From the NCBI RefSeq assembly GCF_017792025.1, contig NZ_CP046956.1:1426001-1490000 (forward strand): a stretch of 64,000 bases of DNA. The letters are read 5' to 3'. Below, one piece after another: positions 28,544-37,389 of this stretch (within the stretch, counting starts at the first letter, position 1; each line of letters opens with the position of its first letter). Source of the stretch: Sediminibacillus dalangtanensis. GTDB taxonomy: Bacteria; Bacillota; Bacilli; Bacillales; Amphibacillaceae. Both the position numbers and the translations under genes were made by a program. Under the pieces are notes generated by a model, which did not search any database, was not told where the DNA came from, and saw nothing but the letters and a program-made list of their open reading frames with translations.

Positions 28544-28566
28544 AGTAAACGCTTACATAGACTATA
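28544..28566 (-). promoter_or_regulatory. promoter -10 and cre-like box for the beta-galactosidase
   Basis: On the minus strand TATAGT (28561-28566) is followed by TGTAAGCGTTTACT (28544-28557), one base off the cre consensus, in the position where CcpA blocks early transcription. A leader of about 190 bases follows to the start codon. The remainder of the 499-bp gap 28356-28854 carries the kyn promoter on the other strand and AT-rich DNA without genes. Confidence 0.6.
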
Positions 28567-28788
28567 ATTGTTTTTGATAGAAATACCAGGGATAAAAGCT
28601 GGATAATTTTAAGATTTTCTTCATATTTTTAAGATTGGCAAATCCTTTGGAGACCTGCTTAGTGCTAAGGACTTAACTGGATCAATCGCATAAGCGGAAG
28701 ATAGATAAATAGAATTAACGCTTTATTACTAAGAGAAGCTGGTTGGATGATAACGCAAAAAGGAATCAGGTCAGCATTCTGGCAGTCG

Positions 28789-28817
28789 TTGACATTCATG
28801 CAGGTAAACTATATAGT
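28789..28817 (+). promoter_or_regulatory. promoter of the kyn operon
   Basis: TTGACA (28789-28794), a 17-base spacer and TATAGT (28812-28817) make a near-consensus SigA promoter. It lies inside the longest open frame of kynU, which supports the internal TTG start at 28855 rather than the ATG at 28747. Confidence 0.75.
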
Positions 28818-28854
28818 CGAATTGACAGAATTTTTCAAAAGGAGGGAGCGGCTT

Positions 28855-30147
28855 TTGGAAACAAAAAAGCACGAAGACCGGTGGAGCAGGGAATATGCAA
28901 AACAATTGGATCAGCAAGATCCACTAGCTAATTTTCGCAGTGAATTTTACATAGACAAAGATGTCATTTACTTTGACGGCAATTCATTGGGATTACTCTC
29001 AAAATCTGCAGAAAAGGCCGTCCATCTTGTGCTGGATTCATGGAAGCAAAACGGTATTGACGGCTGGACTTCTGGAGAAAACCCATGGTACTACCTGGCG
29101 GAATCGTTAGGGGAGTTATCTGCACCGTTAGTAGGGGCTGAACCGGAGGAAGTGGTCATCACTGGTTCAACCACCATTAACCTGCACCAGCTTGTCGCCA
29201 GTTTCTATCAGCCAAATGGCAGTAGAACAAAGATTTTAGCAGATGAATTGAATTTCCCTTCAGATATATACGCTTTACAGAGCCAGCTTGAGCAAAAAGG
29301 ATATGATCCGGATAAACATCTGATTCGAGTGAAAAGCTCGGACGGGAGAACACTGGATGAACAACAGATCATTTCGGAAATGACGGACGAAATTGCTCTG
29401 ATCGTATTGCCGAGTGTCCTTTACCGCAGCGGCCAGGTGCTTGATATCAAACGTCTGACCGAAGCTGCTCACTCACGTGGGATTCTGATTGGTTTTGATT
29501 TATGTCACTCTATTGGTGCAATACCCCATCAATTGGATGAGTGGGAAGTCGACTTTGCTTTTTGGTGTACATATAAGCATTTGAACGGCGGGCCAGGGAG
29601 TGTCGGAGGTTTGTATGTAAACCGGCGCTATTTCGGCATGAATCCTGGTTTAGCTGGGTGGTTCAGTTCGAATAAAGAAAAACAATTCGATATGGAACAT
29701 ACATTGAGCCCGGCTGCATCGGCTGGAGCCTTTCAAATCGGCACTCCTCATATCCTCAGCATGGCGCCAATGATAGGTTCTTTAAACATGTTCGCGGAGG
29801 CAGGGATTGAACGGATTCGTGCGAAATCACTGAATCTCACGGATTATTTACTATTCTTAGTGAGGCATCGCTTGCATGGTTATCACTTTACGATCGCAAA
29901 CCCTCTCTCGCATGATTCCCGTGGTGGTCATGTTTTCATCGAGCATGAAGAGGCTGTCCGGATATGCAAAGCGTTGAAGGAGGCAGGGGTGATACCGGAC
30001 TTTCGGGCTCCAAACGGCATAAGACTGGCACCAGTTGCGTTATATAATACATTTGAAGAAGTGTGGCAGGTAGTGGATTTATTGAGAACCATCATGGAAG
30101 AAGAGCGTTTTCTGCGCTTTGAAAAAAAGCGGGAGGTTATAGCATAA
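28855..30147 (+). CDS. kynU: kynureninase
   Basis: A 431-residue PLP enzyme that splits kynurenine into anthranilate and alanine. [20 protein letters not shown] near the N-terminus, [20 protein letters not shown] near 215 and [14 protein letters not shown] with the PLP Lys near 241 are kynureninase signatures. The TTG start at 28855 has GGAGGG 8 bases upstream and gives a normal family length; a promoter inside the longer frame agrees. It ends one base before kynB. First gene of a tryptophan-to-anthranilate operon. Confidence 0.93.
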   Translation: METKKHEDRWSREYAKQLDQQDPLANFRSEFYIDKDVIYFDGNSLGLLSKSAEKAVHLVLDSWKQNGIDGWTSGENPWYYLAESLGELSAPLVGAEPEEVVITGSTTINLHQLVASFYQPNGSRTKILADELNFPSDIYALQSQLEQKGYDPDKHLIRVKSSDGRTLDEQQIISEMTDEIALIVLPSVLYRSGQVLDIKRLTEAAHSRGILIGFDLCHSIGAIPHQLDEWEVDFAFWCTYKHLNGGPGSVGGLYVNRRYFGMNPGLAGWFSSNKEKQFDMEHTLSPAASAGAFQIGTPHILSMAPMIGSLNMFAEAGIERIRAKSLNLTDYLLFLVRHRLHGYHFTIANPLSHDSRGGHVFIEHEEAVRICKALKEAGVIPDFRAPNGIRLAPVALYNTFEEVWQVVDLLRTIMEEERFLRFEKKREVIA

Positions 30148-30148
30148 T

Positions 30149-30778
30149 ATGAACTCATCAGAATGGATAGATATCACTCAACCCATGTCGAACAGGATTG
30201 CTCACTGGCCGGGTGATGAACCGTTTTCCTACCGCCTGACCTTTTCTAAAGAACAAACCGGATCAGTGAATATTGGTCAAATCAGTTCCAGTTGTCATAC
30301 AGGCACTCATATAGATGCCCCTTACCATTACGACAACCAAGGAAAACGTGTCCTTGATATCCCGATTGACACATATATTGGTCCGGCCAAAGTCGTTGAT
30401 GTCTCACATGCAGAAAAAATCGATGCGAACATCTTGTCGAAATTCCGGATTGATGGCGTGAAACGACTACTCTTGCATAGCTCGCTTCCGAATCAACCTG
30501 AACGGTTTCCGGAAAAAATGCCTTTGCTTGATCCGGATATCGGCCCCTTTTTAAAAGAACGGGGAGTAGGGCTGTTAGGAGTAGATATGCCATCTGTCGA
30601 TCCAATAGAAAGTAAGGAATTACCAGTTCATCATGCATTACATGATAATAGTGTCTATATTCTGGAAAACCTCATGCTCGATCATATCATTCCAGGAGAT
30701 TATGAACTGATCGCTCTGCCATTGGCACTGGAAGAAGCTGACGGGAGTCCGGTACGTGCTGTACTGCGCTGTCTGTAA
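30149..30778 (+). CDS. kynB: kynurenine formamidase
   Basis: A 209-residue cyclase-like metal-dependent amidase that hydrolyses N-formylkynurenine to kynurenine. The signature [11 protein letters not shown] occupies residues 50-60 and binds zinc; WPGDEPF near 20-26 and [20 protein letters not shown] near 145-160 are also typical. GGGAGG sits 11 bases before the ATG within the end of kynU, and the next gene follows within 20 bases, so translation is coupled. Confidence 0.93.
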   Translation: MNSSEWIDITQPMSNRIAHWPGDEPFSYRLTFSKEQTGSVNIGQISSSCHTGTHIDAPYHYDNQGKRVLDIPIDTYIGPAKVVDVSHAEKIDANILSKFRIDGVKRLLLHSSLPNQPERFPEKMPLLDPDIGPFLKERGVGLLGVDMPSVDPIESKELPVHHALHDNSVYILENLMLDHIIPGDYELIALPLALEEADGSPVRAVLRCL

Positions 30779-30795
30779 TGAAAAGGGGGAGAGAA

Positions 30796-31635
30796 ATGGC
30801 TGACAAGAAGACTGATTCTAGAGAAGACAGCATCCATACCGATTTTTTGAAAAAAATGACGTACAGCGATTATTTAGATCTCGACCGTTTGTTGTCCAGT
30901 CAGAAACCGTTGTCTGATCACCATGATGAAATGCTGTTTATTATCATTCACCAGGTGAGTGAGCTGTGGATGAAACTGATTCTGCACGAAATCCAATCTG
31001 CGATTCAGGCGATTCATAAGGGGAATTTGTCTGAAGCTTTTAAAATGCTGTCACGGGTGAAAAAAACCCAAAAACAAATCATCGCGGCCTGGGATGTGTT
31101 GTCTACCTTGACTCCCAGCGAATATATTGAATTTCGGGATAAGCTTGGTCAGGCTTCCGGGTTTCAATCTTATCAATATCGGCTAATCGAGTTTTCGCTG
31201 GGCTTTAAAACTTCGCATGCATTAAAAATATATCAGCAAAATCCTGTGATTTATCAACAATTAATGGAAGCTTATCGCGCACCTGGTTTGTATGATGCCG
31301 CCATTCAGGCTCTTCATAGGGCGGGTCTGCCAATCAATCCTGAAATGATAGAAAGGGATTTTTCTGAACCATACGAAGCTGATCCTAGTGTGGAAAAAGC
31401 TTGGCTGGAGGTTTATGAAAATATCGATCAATACTGGTCGCTTTATGAGTTGGCAGAGAAGCTGGTCGACATCGAAGATTCCCTTCAACAGTGGCGGTTC
31501 CGGCACATGAAAACAGTCGAACGAATCATAGGACATAAGACGGGGACTGGTGGATCTTCTGGGGTAGGCTATTTGAAAAAGGTACTCGATCATTATTTTT
31601 TCCCGGAGCTTTGGAATCTGAGGACGAAAATATAG
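30796..31635 (+). CDS. kynA: tryptophan 2,3-dioxygenase
   Basis: A 279-residue heme dioxygenase that opens the indole ring of tryptophan, the first step of the pathway. [35 protein letters not shown] (with distal and substrate-binding residues) and the C-terminal [17 protein letters not shown] are diagnostic. ATG at 30796 is preferred because AAAAGGGGGAG lies directly upstream; the in-frame ATG at 30778 overlaps the kynB stop. The operon stops at anthranilate, and no anthranilate-degrading genes are near. Confidence 0.93.
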   Translation: MADKKTDSREDSIHTDFLKKMTYSDYLDLDRLLSSQKPLSDHHDEMLFIIIHQVSELWMKLILHEIQSAIQAIHKGNLSEAFKMLSRVKKTQKQIIAAWDVLSTLTPSEYIEFRDKLGQASGFQSYQYRLIEFSLGFKTSHALKIYQQNPVIYQQLMEAYRAPGLYDAAIQALHRAGLPINPEMIERDFSEPYEADPSVEKAWLEVYENIDQYWSLYELAEKLVDIEDSLQQWRFRHMKTVERIIGHKTGTGGSSGVGYLKKVLDHYFFPELWNLRTKI

Positions 31636-31682
31636 CGAATATATTATCTTTTATATTAAAATAGCAGCATTGGAGGGATGTT

Positions 31683-33035
31683 ATGAAAACAAATCGAGAG
31701 CAGTGGTCTTCAAAAATAGGATTTATCCTTTCGACGGCGGGGGCGGCAATCGGCCTCGGCGCGATCTGGAAATTTCCATATGTTACCGGGATGAACGGCG
31801 GTGGAGCGTTTTTTCTACTATTTGTTGTTTTTACAGTATTAATCGGACTGCCCTTGTTGATTTCTGAGCTCATAATAGGCAGAGGAGCAGGTAAAGAAGC
31901 CGTCACGGCTTATAAAGTTCTTGCACCCAATTCCCACTGGCCTTGGATTGGTAGGCTTGGTATAGTAGGTTGTTTTTTGCTTTTGTCTTTTTACAGTGTA
32001 GTGGGAGGCTGGGTATTGATATACAGTGCCAGAGCAATTCCCGGAACGGTGATCACCGATTCTGCTGACTATGCGGAAATGTTTGGTGCTGTCACTGGAA
32101 GTCCGCTGGTTACGTTAATCGGCCTCGCCCTATTTTTGCTTATTAATATCATCGTTGTTTCATTCGGAATTAAGAAGGGGATCGAACAGGCAAGCAAATT
32201 GTTGATGCCGCTGTTATTTATCTTTTTCATCATATTGGTTGTAAGATCCTTGACGCTGGATGGCGCCATGGAAGGGGTTCGCTTTTTCTTACGGCCCGAT
32301 TTCTCGAATATAACAGCTGAAGGGGTACTGTATGCTTTGGGACAATCCTTTTTCTCTCTGGCTGTTGGTTTTTCCTGCATGGTTACATACAGCTCTTATC
32401 TGAATAAGGAAGTGAGCATCCCGTCATCGGCTGGGAGTGTTGCGGGTATGAACATCTTTGTTTCCCTTCTGGCCGGACTGGCAATCTTTCCGGTTGTTTT
32501 CGCTTTTGGACTTGAACCGACAGAAGGACCTGGCTTACTATTCATTGTACTACCATCTGTGTTTTCCCAAATGCCATTTGGTGAACTGTTTTTATGTCTG
32601 TTTCTGTTATTATTTTTATTCGCTACGTTGACTTCTTCCTTCAGTCTGCTGGAAATCATTGTTTCTGCTTTCACAGAAAGCGGGAAACGACGCAGAAAAC
32701 CAGTTACGCTAATCGCCGGGATTGTGGTCTTTTTTGCCGGAATACCAGCTGCCCTTTCTTCTAGTACGATAAGCGGTTTCCATCTATTCGGTCTGACTGT
32801 ATTTGATGCGACCGACTATCTGGTAAGTAACATTTTGCTTCCGGTGGGCAGTCTGCTAATCGCTGTCTTTATTATATACCGGATGGAGAGTTCCTTGGTG
32901 GAACAGGAATTTAAGCTTAGTTCAGGGCTGGCTTCTCCTTGGTACTCTATATGGAAAAACCTGATGCGTTACCTTATCCCGATTACTATTATTGTTGTGT
33001 TTCTCACCACAATCGGAGTCTTTGGGTCTGCGTGA
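31683..33035 (+). CDS. SNF/NSS-family sodium-dependent transporter, probably for tryptophan or a kynurenine
   Basis: A 450-residue LeuT-fold symporter with eleven to twelve helices. The first helix shows GAAIGLGAIWKFPYVTGMNGGG, containing the Na1/substrate-site residues; YSVVGGW in helix 3 and FFSLAVGFSCMVTYSSYL in helix 6 are also conserved. GGAGGG lies 8 bases before the ATG and the gap to kynA is 47 bp with no terminator, so it belongs to the kyn operon and probably imports tryptophan with sodium. Bacterial members such as TnaT carry tryptophan, which supports this. Confidence 0.88.
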   Translation: MKTNREQWSSKIGFILSTAGAAIGLGAIWKFPYVTGMNGGGAFFLLFVVFTVLIGLPLLISELIIGRGAGKEAVTAYKVLAPNSHWPWIGRLGIVGCFLLLSFYSVVGGWVLIYSARAIPGTVITDSADYAEMFGAVTGSPLVTLIGLALFLLINIIVVSFGIKKGIEQASKLLMPLLFIFFIILVVRSLTLDGAMEGVRFFLRPDFSNITAEGVLYALGQSFFSLAVGFSCMVTYSSYLNKEVSIPSSAGSVAGMNIFVSLLAGLAIFPVVFAFGLEPTEGPGLLFIVLPSVFSQMPFGELFLCLFLLLFLFATLTSSFSLLEIIVSAFTESGKRRRKPVTLIAGIVVFFAGIPAALSSSTISGFHLFGLTVFDATDYLVSNILLPVGSLLIAVFIIYRMESSLVEQEFKLSSGLASPWYSIWKNLMRYLIPITIIVVFLTTIGVFGSA

Positions 33036-33139
33036 TTGCAGATGAGTTATATTAGCATTCCATTTCTATGGTTCGAATGCAAACTTGGAATAAAACAATA
33101 AAAATTTTTTCTATTTTTTCTGCAAAGAATGAGCGTCGG

Positions 33140-33421
33140 ACAAAAGCATCGTAACCAAAAAAACCCGAACGAACGGTTCCACCATTCGTTTGGGTTTTTT
33201 GATTAACAAAAAGCAAACCGTCCTACCCTTCTCTTATGAAAAGTGCGACTCTCCACTCCGGCAAGATACTTCGCTTTCCGCGGGAACGCGTAGTATCTTG
33301 CTGTAGCGATTTGAAGCACACATCAAACCACAGGATAAAACGAGAATACACAAAAAAACCGAACGAATTTGATTGGCATTTAGAATTCGCTCGGTTTTTG
33401 CTTTAGTAGCCATGCTTTTGT
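33140..33421. repeat. MITE-like element with terminal inverted repeats, full-length copy
   Basis: The left end ACAAAAGCATCGTAACCAAA and the reverse of the right end, ACAAAAGCATGGCTACTAAA, are inverted repeats that continue into hairpins built from ACCGAACGAA. The 282-bp element has no gene. Inside lies ACTTCGCTTTCCGCGGGAAC and TAGCGATTTGAAGCAC. Related copies are at 34799-35027 and 44162-44330. It fills most of the 402-bp gap after the SNF transporter. Confidence 0.65.
33161..33202 (+). terminator. terminator-like hairpin supplied by the repeat, after the SNF transporter
   Basis: AAACCCGAACGAA pairs with TTCGTTTGGGTTT across a short loop, followed by TTT. It is the first candidate terminator after the kyn operon and lies within the left arm of the repeat. 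A second such hairpin (33353-33399) lies in the right arm, facing the gene at 33438. Confidence 0.7.
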
Positions 33422-33437
33422 CCCGGCCTCATTGATT

Positions 33438-33743
33438 TTAATGAATATGGGGCGGGTGGCCCTTCGAGGAATTCGTGATTTTAAATCCTTCGGTAGGTAT
33501 ATAAAAGTATTGTATCCATACGCCGTCCAGAAAATCTTCCCTGCTATCCATCAACACATCGATTTCTTTATCTGTATGAACGATTTCGTCATGTTCTTTC
33601 GGATAATCGAGCGTCAGGTCGTAATGGGCATGATTTCCATGGAACTCGGAAACAAAAACACGGAGCATTTGTCCTTCTTCTCCATCCTCGGCAAGCCATT
33701 GCTTGATTTTTTTGGCGGCATTGCGATTTATTTTGCATTTCAT
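33438..33743 (-). CDS. HesB/IscA-like (YadR/YfhF) family protein
   Basis: A 101-residue protein of the HesB-like iron-sulfur biosynthesis family: MKCKINRNAAKKIKQWLAED start, RVFVSEFHGNHAHYDLTLDY centre, and a C-terminal GFKITNSSKGHPPHIH. It lacks the three conserved Cys of true A-type carriers and has a His-rich tail instead, as in the short Bacillus paralogues. A clear AAGGAGGAATG site precedes the ATG. Role in Fe-S assembly is by family name only. It converges on the repeat hairpins. Confidence 0.75.
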   Translation of the reverse strand: MKCKINRNAAKKIKQWLAEDGEEGQMLRVFVSEFHGNHAHYDLTLDYPKEHDEIVHTDKEIDVLMDSREDFLDGVWIQYFYIPTEGFKITNSSKGHPPHIH

Positions 33744-33902
33744 GGTATCATTCCTCCTTAAAATGTATTATCCCTTCTCGGACTAAAAAAAGAAAGAAAT
33801 CAGGCTTCTTACAAGCGAATAAAAATCTTCGCCGGACGGCAGCGCTGGAAACCAATCATAGAGAAGGAGCGCGGTTTCTATTATGTAAACGGACATAATA
33901 GT

Positions 33903-33931
33903 TTGACAATTCAACACAACATTGCTATTAT
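33903..33931 (+). promoter_or_regulatory. promoter of the Mn2+ riboswitch transcript
   Basis: TTGACA (33903-33908), 17 bases and an extended TGCTATTAT -10 (33923-33931). This is nearly full consensus, about 20 bases before the riboswitch. Confidence 0.8.
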
Positions 33932-33950
33932 TTAGTCATAAGTTAATAAT

Positions 33951-34075
33951 CCTTTAAGGGGAGTAGCTTTTACGGCAAAGTCGTCAATACAGAGTTTTTC
34001 ACTCTCGGCTTTGTTGGCAACTTTTCGTTGTTAGCAAGACCTTACCTGTTGAGAGGTATAGGTCGTTTTTTAATT
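33951..34075 (+). promoter_or_regulatory. yybP-ykoY (Mn2+) riboswitch with terminator
   Basis: The RNA shows the conserved blocks of the yybP-ykoY aptamer in order: AAGGGGAGTAGC, AAAGTCGTCAATAC, CGGCTTTGTTGGCAAC, and TAGCAAGACCTTACC. GACCTTACCT can either close the aptamer P1 helix or pair with AGGTATAGGTC (34054-34064) as a terminator followed by GTTTTTT. Mn2+ binding should therefore turn the downstream genes on. Such switches usually control Mn2+ exporters (TerC, MntP-type), not the genes found here. Confidence 0.93.
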
Positions 34076-34082
34076 TATACAG

Positions 34083-34116
34083 GCCTATACCGCTATCGGT
34101 ATAGGTCTTTTTGTTT
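34083..34116 (+). terminator. second leader terminator behind the riboswitch
   Basis: GCCTATACC (34083-34091) pairs with GGTATAGGT (34098-34106), followed by CTTTTTGTTTT. Its right arm repeats the sequence of the first terminator arm (GGTATAGGTC), so two related terminators stand in tandem before the first gene. Confidence 0.75.
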
Positions 34117-34150
34117 TATAGGCGAACTAGCTTTTAAGGAGGAAAAGAAC

Positions 34151-34288
34151 GTGAGGAAGAATATTTCGTTTTCGACATTAGTAGAAGAAAATAAACAAGA
34201 GTTAACCAGGAATTCACAGGAAGTGGAGAGGATTGAAAAAAGGTTGGATGATAAATACCTGAAAACAGATAAGGGGGTAAGTCGGTGA
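34151..34288 (+). CDS. small FbpB-like protein (Fur-regulated basic protein B family)
   Basis: A 45-residue peptide with GTG start at 34151 and AAGGAGG 11 bases upstream. MRKNISFSTLVEENKQELTR and ERIEKRLDDKYLK match the consensus of FbpB-family small proteins, which aid the iron-sparing response together with the small RNA FsrA in B. subtilis. It is shorter than FbpB. It lies behind a Mn2+ riboswitch and overlaps the next gene by four bases, so the pair is co-translated. No Fur box was recognised. The family assignment is moderate because the peptide is short. Confidence 0.65.
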   Translation: MRKNISFSTLVEENKQELTRNSQEVERIEKRLDDKYLKTDKGVSR

Positions 34289-34725
34289 TGAATAACTTTA
34301 TGTTCCAGAACATGCCTGGATATATCCAGCAGGAAATTGAAGGAGTGATGAGCAAGGTAAAATCGTTGATAAAAAAGAATACGATTTTTACGCTTGTATC
34401 CATTCCGTTAATCGTTTTTTCGGTATTTAACTTATTCATCCTTCTTTATCGTTATGGAGCAGGGACCGAAATGGTCTATGTGCTCTTACTGTTTGCTTTA
34501 TTAGGATCCATCGGTATAGCGTTGTATAAAGAAGCGAAAGCGATCCGTAAAGAAATCAGGAAGGTCAGCAGTGATCAAATTGTAGAGCGAATTGAGGCAA
34601 GTGACGTAGTCAATGATTACCAAAAACGAGGGTTTATTGAAACCATCAAAAAACAACCGGTATTAGCCATGTCCGTGTTTATACAGTTTCTCCAGGAAGA
34701 AAAAAACCGGAAGGAAAACGAATAA
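34285..34725 (+). CDS. DUF5392 (YwnF-like) membrane protein
   Basis: A 146-residue protein with two hydrophobic helices (residues about 35-55 and 62-78) between charged ends. The layout and sequences such as IQQEIEGVMSKVKSLIKKNT and EAKAIRKEIRKVSSDQIVER fit the DUF5392 family of Bacillaceae, function unknown. Start is GTG at 34285 (or ATG at 34288) with AAGGGGG 7-10 bases upstream, overlapping the FbpB-like gene. The only visible control is the Mn2+ riboswitch, so a link to metal balance is likely. Confidence 0.65.
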   Translation: MMNNFMFQNMPGYIQQEIEGVMSKVKSLIKKNTIFTLVSIPLIVFSVFNLFILLYRYGAGTEMVYVLLLFALLGSIGIALYKEAKAIRKEIRKVSSDQIVERIEASDVVNDYQKRGFIETIKKQPVLAMSVFIQFLQEEKNRKENE

Positions 34726-34798
34726 GAGAAGTAAAATACAGTTTGACATATTTATGGAACGACAGGTCCATGAGTACATTTACATTGAAACATGTCTG

Positions 34799-35027
34799 GA
34801 AAAAAATAGTGGCAAAAGAAAAACCGATCGATGATTCGAAATTCTTCGAACCCGTTCGGTTTTTCCTTTTGGATTTTTATTATAACCTGCGAATTAACTT
34901 TCTGTTTAGAAATATTGGTGCCAAACACCATCGGGAGATATTTCGCTTTCTGAGGAAGTTGAAGCCATGATCATAGAAACCACCGTTTCTCGGAGTAGCG
35001 AAGTGAAGCACCCATCAAACAAAAAAG
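34799..35027. repeat. MITE-like repeat, second copy (degraded)
   Basis: Contains AAAAACCGATCGATGATTCG...CCGTTCGGTTTTT (hairpin, about 34819-34864), ATATTTCGCTTTCTGAGG, and at 34994-35020 AGTAGCGAAGTGAAGCACCC followed by ATCAAAC, nearly identical to 33302-33327. The left terminal ACAAAAGCAT has decayed. It occupies most of the 440-bp gap 34726-35165 and supplies a terminator-like hairpin for the DUF5392 gene. Confidence 0.6.
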
Positions 35028-35120
35028 AATGAAACGGAGTTTTCAGGATATATCTTTTTTCAAGTTCGTAAATTTTCGGATGATTTTGTAGATTTGCAGG
35101 ATAGTGAGAATGATGAAAGC

Positions 35121-35147
35121 TGTTACAATACAATGTAAGCGCTAGCA
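35121..35147 (+). promoter_or_regulatory. extended -10 promoter and cre-like box before the ABC sugar operon
   Basis: TGTTACAAT (35121-35129) is an extended -10; TGTAAGCGCTAGCA (35134-35147) matches the cre consensus except at one position and would lie at the transcription start. This predicts CcpA repression of the importer. Confidence 0.7.
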
Positions 35148-35165
35148 ATCAGGAGGAGATATGTA

Positions 35166-36434
35166 ATGAAAAAAATAGGATGGCTGTTGGCAGGTATGCT
35201 TGTATTGATCAGTTTAGCTGCATGTGGCGGAGAAAGCGACGAAGCTTCTGGCAGTGATGTAGTAGAACTGACCGTTTGGAATGACTGGACGGAGGATCGC
35301 CCAGAGAACACCGTTTACAAAGACATGATCAAGAAATTCAATGAAGAAAACGAAGGGATCGAAGTGAAAGTCGAAAGCATCCCGCATGATCAGTATGAAA
35401 CAAAGCTACGCACACAAGCTGCAGGACAGCAGCTTCCTGATATGTTCCGGGTATGGCCGGGTACTAGAATTGCTCCATTGGTAGAGGGCAACGCACTGCT
35501 TTCCTTGAATGAAATTGTCGACGAATGGGAAGGAAAAATCCCGGAAGGAATCTTGAAGGATTATGCCATCGATGGAGAGCATTATGCAATTCCGGCAAAT
35601 ATCAGTGAAACCAGCCTGATTTTTTACCATAAAGATGCATTGGCAGAGGCAGGTTTTGATACGTTTCCTGCTACTTACGAAGAACTGAAAAGTCTGATCG
35701 AAAAATTGAAAGAACAGAACGTCACACCTATCGCACTTGGAAACAAAGCGATTTGGCCGCTTCAGTCGGTATATATATCGACGATTGCAGACCGTTATAC
35801 CGGAAGCGATTTTCTGGAAAAAGCCTTGAATGGTGAAGCATCCTTCACTGATGAACGATTTGTCAAAGCATTGTCTGTCATTGAAGAATTATCGAAAATG
35901 GATGCTTTTAATGGGGATATGAACACAATAGACGAAGCGCAATCGAGAAGTGAGTTTGTGAGTGGCAACACGGCTATGCATTTCGCTGGTTCGTGGGCAA
36001 TTGGTCCAATACTGGACAGTGTAGAAAATCCAGATGCAATCGGAGTAGCCCCGTTTCCATCCTTTGAAGGAGGGAACGGTGATCCTGCCAAAATAGCAGG
36101 AGTTGCAGGTGGCGGTATTGCCTTGAACAGTGATTTGAGTGGAGAGAAAAAGGAAGCAGCTTTTAAATTTCTAAAATACTTCTACAGTGATGAAATGTTC
36201 CAAAAGCTAGTCAAAGCCAATATCATCGTGCCGGCTGACGTAGAAATGGACGACAGTATCCCACAGGTATTTCAGGAAGCCAACAGCTTTGCACAAGGCG
36301 GACTGGCACCTGTCTATGATGCAACTTTAACACCGGAACTGACCGATATTATTAATAATGGTTTACAGTCCATAACGCTTGGTGAAAAAACGCCTGAAGA
36401 ATTAGCGGAAGAGATGGAGAAAGAAACGGAGTAA
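35166..36434 (+). CDS. ABC transporter sugar-binding lipoprotein
   Basis: A 422-residue family 1 extracellular solute-binding protein. The signal peptide ends in lipobox LAAC (Cys20). The mature part has the two-lobe pattern of oligosaccharide-binding proteins (VELTVWNDWTEDRPE, KKFNEENEGIEVKVE, GQQLPDMFRVWPG, GNTAMHFAGSWAIG). AGGAGGAGATATGTA precedes the ATG. Two permeases follow directly, then a YesM/YesN-type pair and a GH1 glycosidase, so a plant beta-glycoside or oligosaccharide is the likely ligand. No ATPase gene is present. Confidence 0.9.
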   Translation: MKKIGWLLAGMLVLISLAACGGESDEASGSDVVELTVWNDWTEDRPENTVYKDMIKKFNEENEGIEVKVESIPHDQYETKLRTQAAGQQLPDMFRVWPGTRIAPLVEGNALLSLNEIVDEWEGKIPEGILKDYAIDGEHYAIPANISETSLIFYHKDALAEAGFDTFPATYEELKSLIEKLKEQNVTPIALGNKAIWPLQSVYISTIADRYTGSDFLEKALNGEASFTDERFVKALSVIEELSKMDAFNGDMNTIDEAQSRSEFVSGNTAMHFAGSWAIGPILDSVENPDAIGVAPFPSFEGGNGDPAKIAGVAGGGIALNSDLSGEKKEAAFKFLKYFYSDEMFQKLVKANIIVPADVEMDDSIPQVFQEANSFAQGGLAPVYDATLTPELTDIINNGLQSITLGEKTPEELAEEMEKETE

Positions 36435-36452
36435 AACAATTTCATTGCGATA

Positions 36453-36473
36453 GGCTGCCGTTATGGCGGCCTT
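36453..36473 (+). promoter_or_regulatory. intra-operon hairpin between binding protein and permease
   Basis: AGGCTGCC (36453-36460) pairs with GGCGGCCT (36466-36473) with a short loop and weak T-tract. Such hairpins protect or partially terminate transcripts so that the binding protein is made in excess. Confidence 0.6.
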
Positions 36474-36499
36474 TCCCATGAAAAAAAGGAGGAATGGAG

Positions 36500-37375
36500 A
36501 TGCAGGCAGCCGGAAAAGCAAAAGGGGCCATCATCATCGGTTTATTACCTGCCATCTTGATTTATAGTGTGTTTGCCATTCTGCCAATTATTCAATCGTA
36601 CTATTATTCGGTGATGGAATGGAATGGATTTTCCGAAATGTCATTTGTGGGCTTGGCAAATTTTCAAGCATTGTTCCAAGACGGACTGTTTTGGAATTCG
36701 GTGAAAAATAACATTTATGTCGTATTGGCATCCGTACTGGGGCAAGTACCAATTGCTTTGTTTATTGCATTGCTGTTGAACAGAAAGTTGAAGGGATTGA
36801 AAATCTTCCGGACAATTGGTTTTTTGCCCGTCGTTTTGTCCACTGTGGTCATCTCGTTAACCTGGAGCCTGATTTATAACTCGGAAAATGGTTTGATCAA
36901 TGAATTACTCCGGGCGTTGGGCTTAGGCGGATTGGCGCAAAACTGGCTAGGCGATACGAACTGGTCGATGATCGCTGTTTGTGTCACGGTTATCTGGCAA
37001 TTTGTCGGCCTGTATTTAATCATTTTTCTTGCTGCTTTGCAAAATGTACCGGAAGAGGTATTAGAGGCAGCAAGAATGGATGGAGCTTCAGAATGGACGA
37101 CAACCTGGAAGGTCACGGTTCCGATGATATGGGATACCATCATCGTTGCGGTTATTCTATGCATAGCCGGCAGTTTGAAAACGTTCGATTTAATCTACGT
37201 CATGACAAACGGCGGACCGTCCCACTCGACGGACGTTATGGCGTTATATATGTTCAATGAAACCTTCAGCCAGCTGCAGTATGGATATGGAAGCGCAGTA
37301 TCCGTTGTCATATTTTTCTTCAGTTTAATTTTGATTTTTATTGTCACCAAATTACTGGGACGTAAAATGTTATAA
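36500..37375 (+). CDS. ABC sugar transporter permease (MalF-type)
   Basis: A 291-residue six-helix permease. The ATPase-contact EAA motif is EEVLEAARMDGASEWTTTWK near residue 190. ATG at 36500 is preferred because AAGGAGG lies 8 bases upstream; the ATG six bases earlier is too close to it. It pairs with the permease that follows 15 bp downstream to form the membrane pore for the sugar bound by the lipoprotein at 35166. Confidence 0.9.
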   Translation: MQAAGKAKGAIIIGLLPAILIYSVFAILPIIQSYYYSVMEWNGFSEMSFVGLANFQALFQDGLFWNSVKNNIYVVLASVLGQVPIALFIALLLNRKLKGLKIFRTIGFLPVVLSTVVISLTWSLIYNSENGLINELLRALGLGGLAQNWLGDTNWSMIAVCVTVIWQFVGLYLIIFLAALQNVPEEVLEAARMDGASEWTTTWKVTVPMIWDTIIVAVILCIAGSLKTFDLIYVMTNGGPSHSTDVMALYMFNETFSQLQYGYGSAVSVVIFFFSLILIFIVTKLLGRKML

Positions 37376-37389
37376 AAAGGAGGAACAAG

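Noticed and set aside
28747..28854. N-terminal extension of kynU from the ATG at 28747
   Set aside because: A promoter (28789-28817) lies inside it, it has no ribosome binding site, and the shorter form from the TTG at 28855 has family length and a good site.
34743..34970. 75-codon open frame after the DUF5392 gene
   Set aside because: It lies within a copy of the MITE-like repeat, including its hairpin, and has no ribosome binding site.
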